The notes under the pieces: generated by a model | The model's input: the letters and a program-made list of their open reading frames with translations, nothing else | What the model was told of the DNA's origin: nothing | Databases searched by the model: none | Program-made: the position numbers and the translations under genes | Shown: positions 16,340 to 24,573 of the stretch, piece after piece | How the letters are laid out: the number at the start of each line of letters is the position of its first letter | Numbering within the stretch: the stretch's first letter is position 1 | NCBI RefSeq assembly: GCF_001570525.1 | Contig: NZ_BBXC01000009.1 | Span: 240,363 to 304,362, forward strand | DNA: 64,000 nucleotides | Direction of reading: 5' to 3' | From: Herbidospora sakaeratensis | GTDB lineage: Bacteria; Actinomycetota; Actinomycetes; Streptosporangiales; Streptosporangiaceae

Positions 16340-17749
16340 ATGACCATCACCCCCGAACGTGTCGACCATCGTTCTCCCCTCGTCCGGCTGGACGCCCTCT
16401 TCGACGAGGGAAGCGCGGTCCGCGACGGCGACCCCGGCCGCAGCGGGGTCACCGTCGCGCACGGCCGCGTCGGCGGCTCGCCCGTGATCGCCTACTGCAC
16501 CGACGCCACCGTCATGGGCGGCGCGCTCGGCATGGCGGGCGCGGTCAAGATCGCGGCGGCCATCGACGAGGCCGTGGTGCGCCGCCGGCCCGTCATCGGC
16601 CTGTGGCACTCGGGCGGCGCGCGGCTGGCCGACGGCGTCGAGTCGATGGACGGCGTCGGCCGCATGTTCCAGGCCATGATCCGGGCCTCCGGCCGGGTGC
16701 CGCAGATCTCCGTCGTGCTCGGCCCGGCGGCGGGCGCGGCGGCCTACGGGCCCGCCCTCACCGACGTCGTCATCATGTCGGCGGACGCCCGCGTGTTCGT
16801 CACCGGCCCCGACGTCGTGCACACCGTCACCGGCGAGCGCATCGACATGGCCGGGCTGGGCGGGCCCGACGTCCACGCCAGGAAGTCGGGCGTCGTGCAC
16901 GTCGTCACCGAGTCGGAACCGGCCGCCTACCTGCGGGCCCGCCGCATCACCGGGCTGCTGGCCCGGCCGGGCGCCTTCGACGTCGGCGAGGCGGGCGACG
17001 ACGACCCGGACCTGGCCGCGCTGCTCCCCGTCCAGGTGCGCCGCGCCTACGACGTGCGCCCGCTGCTGCGCCGCCTGCTCGACGGCGGCGGCGACGCGCT
17101 GGAGGAGCTCCAGCCCAAATGGGCGGCCAACATGGTGGTCGGCTTCGGCCGCCTCGGCGGCCGGACGGTCGGCGTGGTCGCCAACAACCCCATCCGCAAG
17201 GGCGGCTGCCTCGACTCCCTCAGCGCCGAGAAGGCCGCCCGGTTCGTCCGCACCTGCGATGCCTTCGGGGTGCCGCTGCTGGTCGTCGTCGACGTGCCCG
17301 GCTACTTACCGGGCGTCGGCCAGGAGTGGGACGGGGTGGTCCGCCGGGGCGCCAAGCTGCTGCACGCCTTCGGCGAGTCGGTCGTCCCACGCATCACCCT
17401 GGTCACCCGCAAGTCCTACGGCGGCGCCTACATCGCGATGAACTCCCGCTCCCTCGGCGCCGACGCGGTGTTCGCCTGGCCCGGCGCCGAGGTGGCGGTG
17501 ATGGCGGCCGAGCCCGCCGTCAACGTGCTGCACCGCAAGGCCCTCGCGGCCGCCTCCGACGAGGAGCGTGAACCGTTGCGCGCGGCCCTGATCGAGGAGC
17601 ACACGCGCATCGCGGGCGGCGTCGACCGGGCGCTCGGCCTGGGCGTCATCGACGAGGTCGTCGATCCGGCCCGCACCCGCCGCCGCCTCATCGAGGCGTT
17701 CGCCGGCCTTCCGGAGACCCGGGGGCGGCACGGCAACATCCCCCTCTAA
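16340..17749 (+). CDS. Acyl-CoA carboxylase carboxyltransferase (beta) subunit, AccD6/PccB-like
   Basis: 469 residues in two crotonase-like halves. The N-terminal half has GGALGMAGAVKIA, LWHSGGARLADG and the oxyanion loop GPAAGAAAYGPAL. The C-terminal half has VDVPGYLPGVGQEW, KSYGGAYIAMNSR and the C-terminal RHGNIPL, typical of propionyl/acetyl-CoA carboxylase beta chains. It transfers carboxyl from biotin to acetyl- or propionyl-CoA to make malonyl- or methylmalonyl-CoA. It is shorter than PccB and close in length to AccD6. No biotinylated alpha subunit is nearby. It overlaps the convergent kinase gene by 4 bases. Substrate cannot be fixed from sequence. Confidence 0.9.
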   Translation: MTITPERVDHRSPLVRLDALFDEGSAVRDGDPGRSGVTVAHGRVGGSPVIAYCTDATVMGGALGMAGAVKIAAAIDEAVVRRRPVIGLWHSGGARLADGVESMDGVGRMFQAMIRASGRVPQISVVLGPAAGAAAYGPALTDVVIMSADARVFVTGPDVVHTVTGERIDMAGLGGPDVHARKSGVVHVVTESEPAAYLRARRITGLLARPGAFDVGEAGDDDPDLAALLPVQVRRAYDVRPLLRRLLDGGGDALEELQPKWAANMVVGFGRLGGRTVGVVANNPIRKGGCLDSLSAEKAARFVRTCDAFGVPLLVVVDVPGYLPGVGQEWDGVVRRGAKLLHAFGESVVPRITLVTRKSYGGAYIAMNSRSLGADAVFAWPGAEVAVMAAEPAVNVLHRKALAAASDEEREPLRAALIEEHTRIAGGVDRALGLGVIDEVVDPARTRRRLIEAFAGLPETRGRHGNIPL

Positions 17750-19191
17750 CCCGCCTTGTGCAGCGACGCCATGATCAACTTCGCGAACGCGTCGATGGTC
17801 GTGTATCCGGTCTTCGGGCCCGAGTAGTAGAGCCACATCTGCACGTTGGCCGTGCGGACCACCAGCCTGGTCTGGTTGTACGCCCCCGCGTCGCGCGTCC
17901 ACCCGATGGTCGCGTCGCCGATGCGCGCGCCGAGCCGCAGCTTGGTCGTCGGGTCGCGTTTGGGCTCGTCCTCCTCGGTGGCGCGGCTGGTGTCGAAGGT
18001 GAGCCGCGCGGTGGTCTCGGAGTCGAGCTGGACCTTCTGGATCTGGAGGTACTCCCCGCCCGCGGCCATCCACTGGCAGGCGTCGTTCGTCATGAACTCC
18101 TGCTTGGCCGCCGTGCCGAGCAGCTTGCGGATCTGCGCCTGGCTGACCAGGGAACACGCCTCGGGGTTGCTGGTCAGCACCGCCTTGCTCGGCGGCGCCG
18201 CGGTGACCTTGGTCGCGGTGGTCGTCGTCGGTCCGGAGGGCGTGCCCACGGGGGTCTCGCCGGGCGAGTTCAGGTAGAGCACGCCCCCGCCGACGCCCAC
18301 CACGAGCACCGCCAGCCCGGCGGCCGCGAACGCGGGCGTGCGGCTCTTCTTCGGCTTGCGCGCCGACACCACGGTCGGGCCGGTGCCGCCGGCCACGGCC
18401 CGCAACTGGGCGGCGGCGTGCGCGGCCGGGATGCGGCGGGCGGGATCCTTGTCGAGCATCGCCGCGAGCACCGGGCCGAGCGGCCCGGCCCGCCGCATCG
18501 GCGCCGGTTCGTGCATCAGCACGGCCGCCATCACCGCGGCCGGGTTGTCGCGATGGAACGGCGCGTTCCCCTCGACCGCCGTGTAGAGCGTCGCCGCGAG
18601 CGACCACAGGTCGGACGGCGGCCCGTCGGGCTCGCCGCGCAGCCGTTCGGGCGCGATGTAACCCGGCGAACCCGACACCAGGCCGGTCTGGGTCAGGTTG
18701 ACGTCGCCCGCGACGCTGGCGATGCCGAAGTCGGTCAGCAGCACCTGCCCCTGGTCGGTGACCATGACGTTCCCGGGCTTCACGTCACGGTGCAGGATGC
18801 CCATCGTGTGGGCGGCGGAGAGGGCGTCGAGCACGGTCGCGCCGATGGCGGCGGCCCGCTGCGGCGGCAGCGGCCCCTCGTGCCGGACGAGCGCCTGCAG
18901 CGTGCGCCCCCGGACCAGTTCCATGATGATCCACGGCCGCCCGTCTTCGAGCACCACGTCGTGGACGGTCACGATCGATGGGTGGGAGCGCAGCCGCGCC
19001 GCGGCCCGTGCCTCGCGGAGGGTGCGCTCGCGCATCTCGGCGAGCTGGGGTTCGGCGAGTTCGCGGGGGAGCAGCACCTCTTTGACCGCGACCTCCTGGC
19101 GCAGGAGTTCGTCGACGGCGTGCCAGACGGCGCCCATGCCGCCCTGGCCGATGCGGGAGAGCAGCCGGTAACGGCCGGCCAGCAACGTCAC
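17746..19191 (-). CDS. Membrane-anchored Ser/Thr protein kinase (PknB-like)
   Basis: 481 residues. Kinase domain residues about 7-265: glycine loop IGQGGMGAVW, Lys37 in VAVKEV, catalytic HRDVKPGN (Asp136), DFG at 154-156 and APE near 182. After a basic stretch KPKKSR comes one membrane helix (about 288-307), then a Thr/Pro-rich linker and an extracellular domain of about 150 residues containing EACSLVSQAQIRKLLG, reminiscent of DUF3558-type lipoprotein domains, with two cysteines. The extracellular part may sense a ligand; targets are unknown. It is downstream of the TetR gene on the same strand, 15 bases apart. Confidence 0.92.
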   Translation of the reverse strand: MTLLAGRYRLLSRIGQGGMGAVWHAVDELLRQEVAVKEVLLPRELAEPQLAEMRERTLREARAAARLRSHPSIVTVHDVVLEDGRPWIIMELVRGRTLQALVRHEGPLPPQRAAAIGATVLDALSAAHTMGILHRDVKPGNVMVTDQGQVLLTDFGIASVAGDVNLTQTGLVSGSPGYIAPERLRGEPDGPPSDLWSLAATLYTAVEGNAPFHRDNPAAVMAAVLMHEPAPMRRAGPLGPVLAAMLDKDPARRIPAAHAAAQLRAVAGGTGPTVVSARKPKKSRTPAFAAAGLAVLVVGVGGGVLYLNSPGETPVGTPSGPTTTTATKVTAAPPSKAVLTSNPEACSLVSQAQIRKLLGTAAKQEFMTNDACQWMAAGGEYLQIQKVQLDSETTARLTFDTSRATEEDEPKRDPTTKLRLGARIGDATIGWTRDAGAYNQTRLVVRTANVQMWLYYSGPKTGYTTIDAFAKLIMASLHKAG

Positions 19192-19206
19192 GGCACAAAC
19201 CGTACT

Positions 19207-19851
19207 TCATCCGGCCTGGCGGAGGCGTTCGAACCCGTCGAGGAGGAGGTCGAGGGCGTACTCGAACTCGAACTGGTCGTCGCAGCCCGACCCGACGACG
19301 GTCTTCTCGTCGTGAGCCACCCGCAGCGCCATCTCGGCCAGCCACGGGAACGTGGCCGCCATGGCGTGCGCCGCCTTCTCCTGGGCGTCGGGGTCGGCAG
19401 GGGTGTCGTCGAACAACTCCTGGCTGAAGCCGAGGATCCGGCTGCCCAGGGCGTGGATCGCGTGGTGGACCTCGTCGACGCCGAACCCGCCCGCCCGGAA
19501 CAGGCCGATGATCGAGTCCATGTACGCCAGCACCGCCGGCGTCGGGTTGCGCCGCCCCTCGATGGCCCCCGACGCCCACGGGTGCCGCAGCAGCGCCTGA
19601 CGGGCGGCCAGGATGCGGCTCCTGATCGCCGGTTTCCAGTCGCCCTCGGCCGGGCCGAGTTCGATCTCCGAGACGACCGCGTCGATGATGCCGTCGAGCA
19701 GCTCGTCCTTGTTGGCGACGTGCTTGTAGAGGGCCATCGGCACCACGCCGAGTTCGGTCGCGAGCCGGCGCATGCTCAGCCCGTCGAGCCCGGCCTCGTC
19801 GGCCAGGGCCACGGCGGCCTCCAGAACCCGTTCGCGGCTGAGTCGAGCCAA
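19207..19851 (-). CDS. TetR-family transcriptional repressor
   Basis: 214 residues from a TTG at 19851, which has AAGGAGG 10 bases upstream. The frame extends further to a GTG at 19914, but that start would put the operators inside the gene. Residues about 3-55 are the TetR helix-turn-helix with LSMRRLATELGV and ALYKHVANKDELL; the rest is a helical ligand-binding domain. It is divergent from an NADPH:quinone-reductase-like gene. The two palindromes between them are the likely binding sites, so it probably represses that gene and itself. The inducer is unknown. Confidence 0.9.
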   Translation of the reverse strand: MARLSRERVLEAAVALADEAGLDGLSMRRLATELGVVPMALYKHVANKDELLDGIIDAVVSEIELGPAEGDWKPAIRSRILAARQALLRHPWASGAIEGRRNPTPAVLAYMDSIIGLFRAGGFGVDEVHHAIHALGSRILGFSQELFDDTPADPDAQEKAAHAMAATFPWLAEMALRVAHDEKTVVGSGCDDQFEFEYALDLLLDGFERLRQAG

Positions 19852-19866
19852 TGTTTCGTCGCCTCC

Positions 19867-19895
19867 TTGACGGGTGTACAGCGTACACCTATGGT
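19867..19895 (+). promoter_or_regulatory. Promoter of the oxidoreductase gene, with operator as spacer
   Basis: TTGACG at 19867-19872 and TATGGT at 19890-19895 are separated by exactly 17 bases, and that spacer is the first operator palindrome. Repressor binding would block RNA polymerase directly. The start codon is at 19935, with GAGGGG before it. Confidence 0.75.
19873..19889. promoter_or_regulatory. TetR operator 1
   Basis: GGTGTACAGCGTACACC: 7-bp perfect arms GGTGTAC and GTACACC around a 3-base centre. Its centre is 26 bp from that of operator 2. Confidence 0.85.
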
Positions 19896-19898
19896 CTA

Positions 19899-19915
19899 GG
19901 TGTACGCCGTACACC
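19899..19915. promoter_or_regulatory. TetR operator 2
   Basis: GGTGTACGCCGTACACC: the same 7-bp arms as operator 1 with a different 3-base centre. It lies over the expected transcription start of the plus-strand promoter, so it could reinforce repression and cover the divergent tetR promoter. Confidence 0.85.
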
Positions 19916-19934
19916 CACAGAGAGGGGAACCCCC

Positions 19935-20900
19935 GTGAAGGCGATTGTGCAGGACCGTTACGGCCCGCCCGACATCCTGGAGTGCAGAGACGTCCCGGCG
20001 CCCACCCCCGGGCCGGGAGAGGTGCTGGTCAAGGTGATGGCCGCGTCCCTTAACGCCCGCGACTGGCACGTGCTGCGCGGCGACCCCTACCTGGCGCGGC
20101 TGAGCTTCGGGTTACGCAGGCCCAAGGCGCCGATCCTGGGCACCGACTTCGCGGGGGTCGTCGTGTCGGGGGAGGGCTTCGAGCCGGGCGAGGAGGTCTA
20201 CGGCGAGTTCGGCGGCGCGTTCGCCGAGTACGTCGCCGTCCCGGCGGACCGCGTCGACCGCAAGCCCTCGAGCCTCACCTTCGCGCAGGCCGCCGCGATG
20301 CCGCTGGCCGCCAACACCGCGTTCCAGGGGCTGCGCACCCTGGAGAAGGGGCAGACGGTGCTGATCAACGGCGCGTCGGGCGGGGTCGGCACGTTCGCCG
20401 TCCAGATCGCCAAGGCGCGGGGCGCGCGGGTGACCGCGGTGTGCAGCGCCAGGAACACCGACCTGGTCGCCGGCCTGGGCGCCGACCGCGTCGTCGACTA
20501 CCGCAAGGAGGACTTCGCCCTGACCGGCGACCGCCACGACCTGGTCTTCGACCTGGTCGGCAACCGGTCGCTGCGCGACCTGCGCAAGGCCCTCGTGCCG
20601 GGCGGCACGCTGGTCATCTCGGGCGGCGGGGTGTTCACCGGCGGCAGCCTCTTCGGGCCGATGGGGCTCATGATCCGGGCCCGGCTGGCCGCCCGGTTCG
20701 TCAAGGACAAGATCCTGATCCTGGACGCCGTGCAGAGCCGCGCCGCCCTGACCGCCCTGCGCGAACTGGCCGACGGCGGTTCCCTGGTCCCGGCCGTCGA
20801 CCGCACCTACGCCCTCGCCGACGCCGCCGAGGCCATCCGCTACATGGAGGTCGAGCACGCGAGGGCCAACGTCGTCCTCACCGTTCATGCGGCACCTTGA
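19935..20900 (+). CDS. Zinc-less medium-chain NAD(P)H-dependent oxidoreductase (quinone-reductase type)
   Basis: 321 residues from GTG 19935 (MKAIVQDRYG). The N-terminal GroES-like part has the LGTDFAGVV motif and lacks the zinc ligands of alcohol dehydrogenases. The cofactor domain has NGASGGVGTFAVQIAK, and VDYRKEDF follows the second strand. Such enzymes reduce quinones, enones or similar electrophiles with NADPH. It is controlled by the divergent TetR gene through two palindromes. Physiological substrate is unknown; detoxification of an inducer compound is a fair guess. Confidence 0.88.
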   Translation: MKAIVQDRYGPPDILECRDVPAPTPGPGEVLVKVMAASLNARDWHVLRGDPYLARLSFGLRRPKAPILGTDFAGVVVSGEGFEPGEEVYGEFGGAFAEYVAVPADRVDRKPSSLTFAQAAAMPLAANTAFQGLRTLEKGQTVLINGASGGVGTFAVQIAKARGARVTAVCSARNTDLVAGLGADRVVDYRKEDFALTGDRHDLVFDLVGNRSLRDLRKALVPGGTLVISGGGVFTGGSLFGPMGLMIRARLAARFVKDKILILDAVQSRAALTALRELADGGSLVPAVDRTYALADAAEAIRYMEVEHARANVVLTVHAAP

Positions 20901-20969
20901 CCAATTCCGGCACGAAACGACGACCTCGCCTCCCCGTCCGGGCGGACCCGGCCTGAAGATCATGAGGGC

Positions 20970-21497
20970 ATGTCCTCGATGCGTCTCCTGATCGCCGCCG
21001 GAGCACTCGCCGCCGCCGCCGTCACTCCGGTCCCCGCGTCGGCCGCCGCCGCGCCGGGCGCCGTCACCTGTACGGGCGGGGAGATCGCCGTCACCATCAG
21101 CCCCGGCCTCACCCTCACGCCCCGGGCCCAGTGGCTGAGCCTGGCCGGCCCCCTCGGCCACTGCGTCGCCCCCGGCCATCCGGCGATCAGCTCCGGCGTG
21201 CTGCGCGCCCACGGCGCGTTCGACGGCGCCTGCCCCGGCCCGTTCGCCCCGGCCGACCTGGAACTGAGCATCACCTGGAACGACGGCTCGGTCAGCACGG
21301 TCACCGGGGCCAGGCTCCACGGCGACGTCAAGCAGTGGGCGCTGCTGCCCGGCACGGTCACCTCCGGCCCGTTCACCGGCGACCGCCTCGCCGCCCTCGG
21401 CCGGAGCCGGGGGCTGCCTGACCCGTGGGTCATCCCCTGCGTCGCCGGCGGCCTCAACCACCTGGGGACGGCCGTCACGGCCTTCGCCATCGGCTGA
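20970..21497 (+). CDS. Small secreted protein, function unknown
   Basis: 175 residues with a Sec signal peptide (hydrophobic core LLIAAGALAAAAVTPV, likely cut after ASA near residue 25). The mature part is about 150 residues and has four cysteines, in VTCTGG, GHCV, GACPG and IPCV, so two disulfides are likely. It looks beta-rich. No family is recognised. ATG 20970 is the outer start; ATG 20979 has a better spaced GAGGG and gives a more typical signal sequence. It stands 9-51 bases upstream of the hydrolase gene and may share its transcript. Confidence 0.65.
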   Translation: MSSMRLLIAAGALAAAAVTPVPASAAAAPGAVTCTGGEIAVTISPGLTLTPRAQWLSLAGPLGHCVAPGHPAISSGVLRAHGAFDGACPGPFAPADLELSITWNDGSVSTVTGARLHGDVKQWALLPGTVTSGPFTGDRLAALGRSRGLPDPWVIPCVAGGLNHLGTAVTAFAIG

Positions 21498-21548
21498 CCG
21501 GTCCGCGTGGCCTACGCTCGGCTGAGCCCGGCCAGGAAGCATCCCCCC

Positions 21549-22292
21549 ATGGTGACCGCACCCGACGGAGTCGAGATCTCCGTCACCCGCACCGGCACGG
21601 GTCCCGCCCTCGTCGTCATCGACGCGGCGGGCAACTACAGCGGCTTCCGCCCGCTCGCGGCCCCCGTCGACCTCCTGGCGGAGCACTTCTCCGTCTACGT
21701 GTACGACCGGCGCGGGCGCGGCGCGAGCGGCGACGCCGCGACGTACACGGTCGAGAAGGAGGTCGGCGACCTGGCCGCGCTGATCGACGCGGTCGGCGGC
21801 TCGGCCTGCCTCTACGGCATGTCGTCGGGCTGCCTGCTGGCCGTGCACGCCGCCGCCGCGGGCCTTCCGGTCAGGAAGATGGCCCTGTTCGAGCCGCCGC
21901 TGTCGTTCGACCCCGACCCGGCCTTCACGGCGGCGGTCCGCGACGTGCTGACCACGCGGGGCCGCCGGGCGGCGGTCGAGTTCTTCAACCGGGCCATCGG
22001 CGTGCCCGACGACCTCATCGCCGGGTTGCCCGCGGAGGCGTGGTCGGTGGGCCACACGCTGGTCTACGAGTGCCTGCTCCTGGAGACGGCCTCACCCGAA
22101 CTGCTCGGCGCGGCCGACGTGCCGGCGCTGGTGATCGACAGCACCGGCAGCGCGGGCCCGCTGGCCGACATGGCCCGGCTGGCGGCCGGCCACCTGCCGA
22201 AGGCGACCCGGCGCACGCTGCCAGGAGAGTGGCACGGGGTGGCCGGAGAGGTGCTCGCGCCGGTGCTGCGGGAGTACCTTCTGCACGACTGA
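21549..22292 (+). CDS. Alpha/beta-hydrolase fold protein
   Basis: 247 residues from ATG 21549, chosen because AGGAAG precedes it; a GTG at 21507 would add 14 residues with no ribosome site. Visible are the oxyanion region VVIDAAGNYSGFRPLA, YVYDRRGRGASGD, nucleophile elbow GMSSG with the serine, and a terminal His in GEWHGVAGE; an Asp in PALVIDSTG completes the triad. This resembles small esterases/haloperoxidase-like hydrolases that act on unknown esters. Followed 17 bases later by the ADP-ribosylglycohydrolase gene. Confidence 0.85.
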   Translation: MVTAPDGVEISVTRTGTGPALVVIDAAGNYSGFRPLAAPVDLLAEHFSVYVYDRRGRGASGDAATYTVEKEVGDLAALIDAVGGSACLYGMSSGCLLAVHAAAAGLPVRKMALFEPPLSFDPDPAFTAAVRDVLTTRGRRAAVEFFNRAIGVPDDLIAGLPAEAWSVGHTLVYECLLLETASPELLGAADVPALVIDSTGSAGPLADMARLAAGHLPKATRRTLPGEWHGVAGEVLAPVLREYLLHD

Positions 22293-22309
22293 CGACTGAT
22301 GGAGAGCAC

Positions 22310-23299
22310 ATGAAGCCCGAACGCGTCCGGGGTTGTCTCATCGGCGGCGCCATCGGCGACGCGCTCGGCGCCCCCGTCGAGTTCGACTCGCTGGCCCGGA
22401 TCCGCGCCACCTACGGCCCCGGCGGCATCGCCGACCTGACCGACGGACTGGTCACCGACGACACCCAGATGACCCTGTTCACCGTCGAGGGCCTCATCCG
22501 AGGTTCGGTCCGCACCAGGGAACGCGGCCACGGCGACGTCCCCTCGACGGTCCGCCACGCCTACCTGCGCTGGCTCGACACCCAGGACCATCCGGGACCC
22601 CCTTCGGGCGACGCCCTGCACCGCACCGGCTGGTTACGCGAGCAGACCTGGCTCTACGCCCGCCGCGCCCCCGGCAACGCCTGCCTGTCGGGCCTGCGCG
22701 GCCACGTCGCCGCCGACTCCAAGGGCTGCGGGACGGTCATGCGCTCGGCCCCCTTCGGACTCGGCCCCTGGCCGGCCGGCCAGGCGTACGAGTGGGCGGC
22801 CGAATGTTCGCAGTTCACCCACGGCCACCCCACGGCCACCGCCTCGGCGGGCGCGCTGGCGGCGATCGTCTGCCACCTGGTCGACGACACCACGCTGGAG
22901 AACGCCGTCGCGGCCACGCTCCCGCTCGTCGACGACCCCGCCACGGCCGACGCGCTGCGGGCCGCCGTCGACCTCGCCCACGCCGGGCCGCCGTCGGCCG
23001 ACAAGGTCGAGTCGCTCGGCGAGGCGTGGGTGGCCGAGGAGGCGCTGGCCATCGGCGTCTACTGCGCCATCGCCGGCCGGTCGTTCACCGAGGCGCTCGT
23101 CCTGGCCGCCAACCATTCGGGCGACAGCGACTCGACCGCCGCGATCTGCGGCAACCTGCTCGGTGCGGAGGGCGTGCGCATCCCGCCCGCGTGGATCGAC
23201 CGGGTCGAGGGCCGCGACACGATCGAGCGGCTCGCCGACGACTTCGTGAACGAGATGACCCGGGGCGGCGCCCCGCGCGACCGCTACCCCGGCCACTGA
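22310..23299 (+). CDS. ADP-ribosylglycohydrolase (DraG-type)
   Basis: 329 residues, all-helical di-magnesium enzyme that removes ADP-ribose from modified proteins, nucleic acids or small molecules. Opening motif GCLIGGAIGDALGAPVE, metal motif TDDTQM near residue 57, the mid-protein KGCGTVMRSAP, and the C-terminal metal motif HSGDSDSTAAICGN are all intact. GGAGAG precedes the ATG by 3-4 bases. No ADP-ribosyltransferase partner is visible, so the target is unknown; not nitrogenase-specific on this evidence. Confidence 0.92.
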   Translation: MKPERVRGCLIGGAIGDALGAPVEFDSLARIRATYGPGGIADLTDGLVTDDTQMTLFTVEGLIRGSVRTRERGHGDVPSTVRHAYLRWLDTQDHPGPPSGDALHRTGWLREQTWLYARRAPGNACLSGLRGHVAADSKGCGTVMRSAPFGLGPWPAGQAYEWAAECSQFTHGHPTATASAGALAAIVCHLVDDTTLENAVAATLPLVDDPATADALRAAVDLAHAGPPSADKVESLGEAWVAEEALAIGVYCAIAGRSFTEALVLAANHSGDSDSTAAICGNLLGAEGVRIPPAWIDRVEGRDTIERLADDFVNEMTRGGAPRDRYPGH

Positions 23300-23300
23300 C

Positions 23301-23957
23301 CTAGTACGAGTACTGCTGCGGCACGGGCCGGGGAAGGGTCTGCAGCGAGGTGATCCGGTTGAGCACCACGATGGCGAGGATGCCCGACAGCAGCGTCAGC
23401 GGGAAGAACAGCATCTCGACGAGCGCCGCGTTCCGCAGGTCGGGCAGCTCGGCGGCCCCGATCAGGAACCGGGCGACCAGGTTGGAGCCGAACACCGCGA
23501 GCACCCAGGTGACCCACCAGGTCATCGCCAGCCCGCCGGGCTTGCGGTGCTGCGGGTCGGAGGCGGTCCAGACGTCGTCCACGATCTGCTTGGGGAACCA
23601 GAACGACACGATCGGGACGATCCACGCAAAAATCAGCCAGGGCTTCCCGAGCCGCTGCCTGACGTGCGGCGCCAGGATCTCGGCGTTGGCCCTGACCCGG
23701 AACAGCCAGATCCAGTAGAAGAGGCCGGCCAGCAGCAACGTGCCGGCCTGGAGGAGCCCGGTGAAGTCGTAAAGGCTCGCGCTGTCCATGACCTCGGCGA
23801 CGTCGACGCCGAGCGGACTCGCGACGAACTCCCCGATCTTCTGGTAGAGGTCGAGGCTGACGAAGACGGCGGCGGCCTCGACGAGCAGGTTGAAGGCGAT
23901 CGCGATCGTCGCGACGACGGCGAGCCCACGGGCGGGACGGACGGGTTGGGGATACAT
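23301..23957 (-). CDS. DUF4328-type membrane protein
   Basis: 218 residues with about five or six membrane helices. Diagnostic DUF4328 elements are WLFRVRANAEIL, the FAWIVPIVSFWFPKQ helix, and DVWTASDP followed by a second tryptophan-rich helix. Function unknown. ATG 23957 is chosen because AGGA lies 6 bases upstream; a TTG at 23963 is inside that site. The mRNA leader can fold so that the ribosome site is paired (see hairpin at 23959-24028). Convergent with the ADP-ribosylglycohydrolase, one base apart. Confidence 0.82.
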   Translation of the reverse strand: MYPQPVRPARGLAVVATIAIAFNLLVEAAAVFVSLDLYQKIGEFVASPLGVDVAEVMDSASLYDFTGLLQAGTLLLAGLFYWIWLFRVRANAEILAPHVRQRLGKPWLIFAWIVPIVSFWFPKQIVDDVWTASDPQHRKPGGLAMTWWVTWVLAVFGSNLVARFLIGAAELPDLRNAALVEMLFFPLTLLSGILAIVVLNRITSLQTLPRPVPQQYSY

Positions 23958-23958
23958 G

Positions 23959-24028
23959 CGCAATCCTTGGATCGGGGAGAGAAAGAGCGCATAACGCTAA
24001 CTTTCCGGGGCCCGAATCCAGGATTGCG
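23959..24028 (-). promoter_or_regulatory. Leader inverted repeat that can pair the ribosome site of the DUF4328 gene
   Basis: On the minus strand the arm CGCAATCCT (part of 24013-24028) is perfectly complementary to AGGATTGCG (23959-23967), which holds the ribosome binding site. The pairing continues with GGAT/ATCC after one bulged base. The loop is about 40 bases. Translation control is possible, but coincidence is not excluded. Confidence 0.4.
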
Positions 24029-24045
24029 GACGCGGTAATCGCGGC

Positions 24046-24512
24046 TTAGTGGTTCATTCGCCAGCGCGGGCGGCAGCCGTAATGGGCCACTTCATCCGGC
24101 GGCAGCGGATGCCGCAATTCCCATCGGACCTGACCGGACGTTCGCCCTCGTCGGACGGGTAGGTCATCGGCCCGGCGTAGAGATGGGCGGCGCGCCCTGT
24201 TTCGTCTCCCGGATGAACAAATGCACGGTCGTCTCACCGGAACGATAACGGTCGGCCGCCGGAGTCCCGACTGCGATTCCCACTGGAACAGCGGGTCCGT
24301 GATGGCGCGGTCGGCGAATAATGCACGACGGATTTGTCGATGGTCACGAAGAACACGTCGGCCCGCGCGTCCCGCACGAAGGCCTCCCGCATGTGCTCCG
24401 GATCGGCCGGATCGAGATGGCGGGATTGTGCCAAATCGCCGTGGGCGGCCAGGTGCCGCTGCCATCCTTCCGTGACGAGTTTCTCGTAGACGCCGGGCGC
24501 GAGTTCCGTCAT
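24046..24512 (-). pseudogene. Decayed DUF3427-domain protein (helicase/restriction-linked C-terminal domain)
   Basis: Reading from ATG 24512 gives MTELAPGVYEKLVTEG, then a link into FVRDARADVFFVTIDKS and HYSPT. The likeness to DUF3427 then continues only by changing frame: AITDPLFQWESQS in a second frame, TVHLFIRETKQGAPP in a third, YAGPMTYPSDEGERP back in the first, and QVRWELRHPLPPDE in the second. These are the conserved blocks of DUF3427 in the right order, so at least four indels have broken one ancestral gene. The N-terminal piece resembles the start of the larger PLD-helicase-DUF3427 proteins, so most of that protein appears deleted. Divergent from the SNF2 helicase gene. Confidence 0.7.
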
Positions 24513-24573
24513 GGCCGGCACCGTACCCAACCGGGCCGGTCTGTTCGGTAGCTTTCCGGGCAGAGGAGGGATC

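Noticed and set aside
19852-19914. Longer TetR start at GTG 19914
   Set aside because: It would translate both operators, and AAGGAGG sits properly before TTG 19851.
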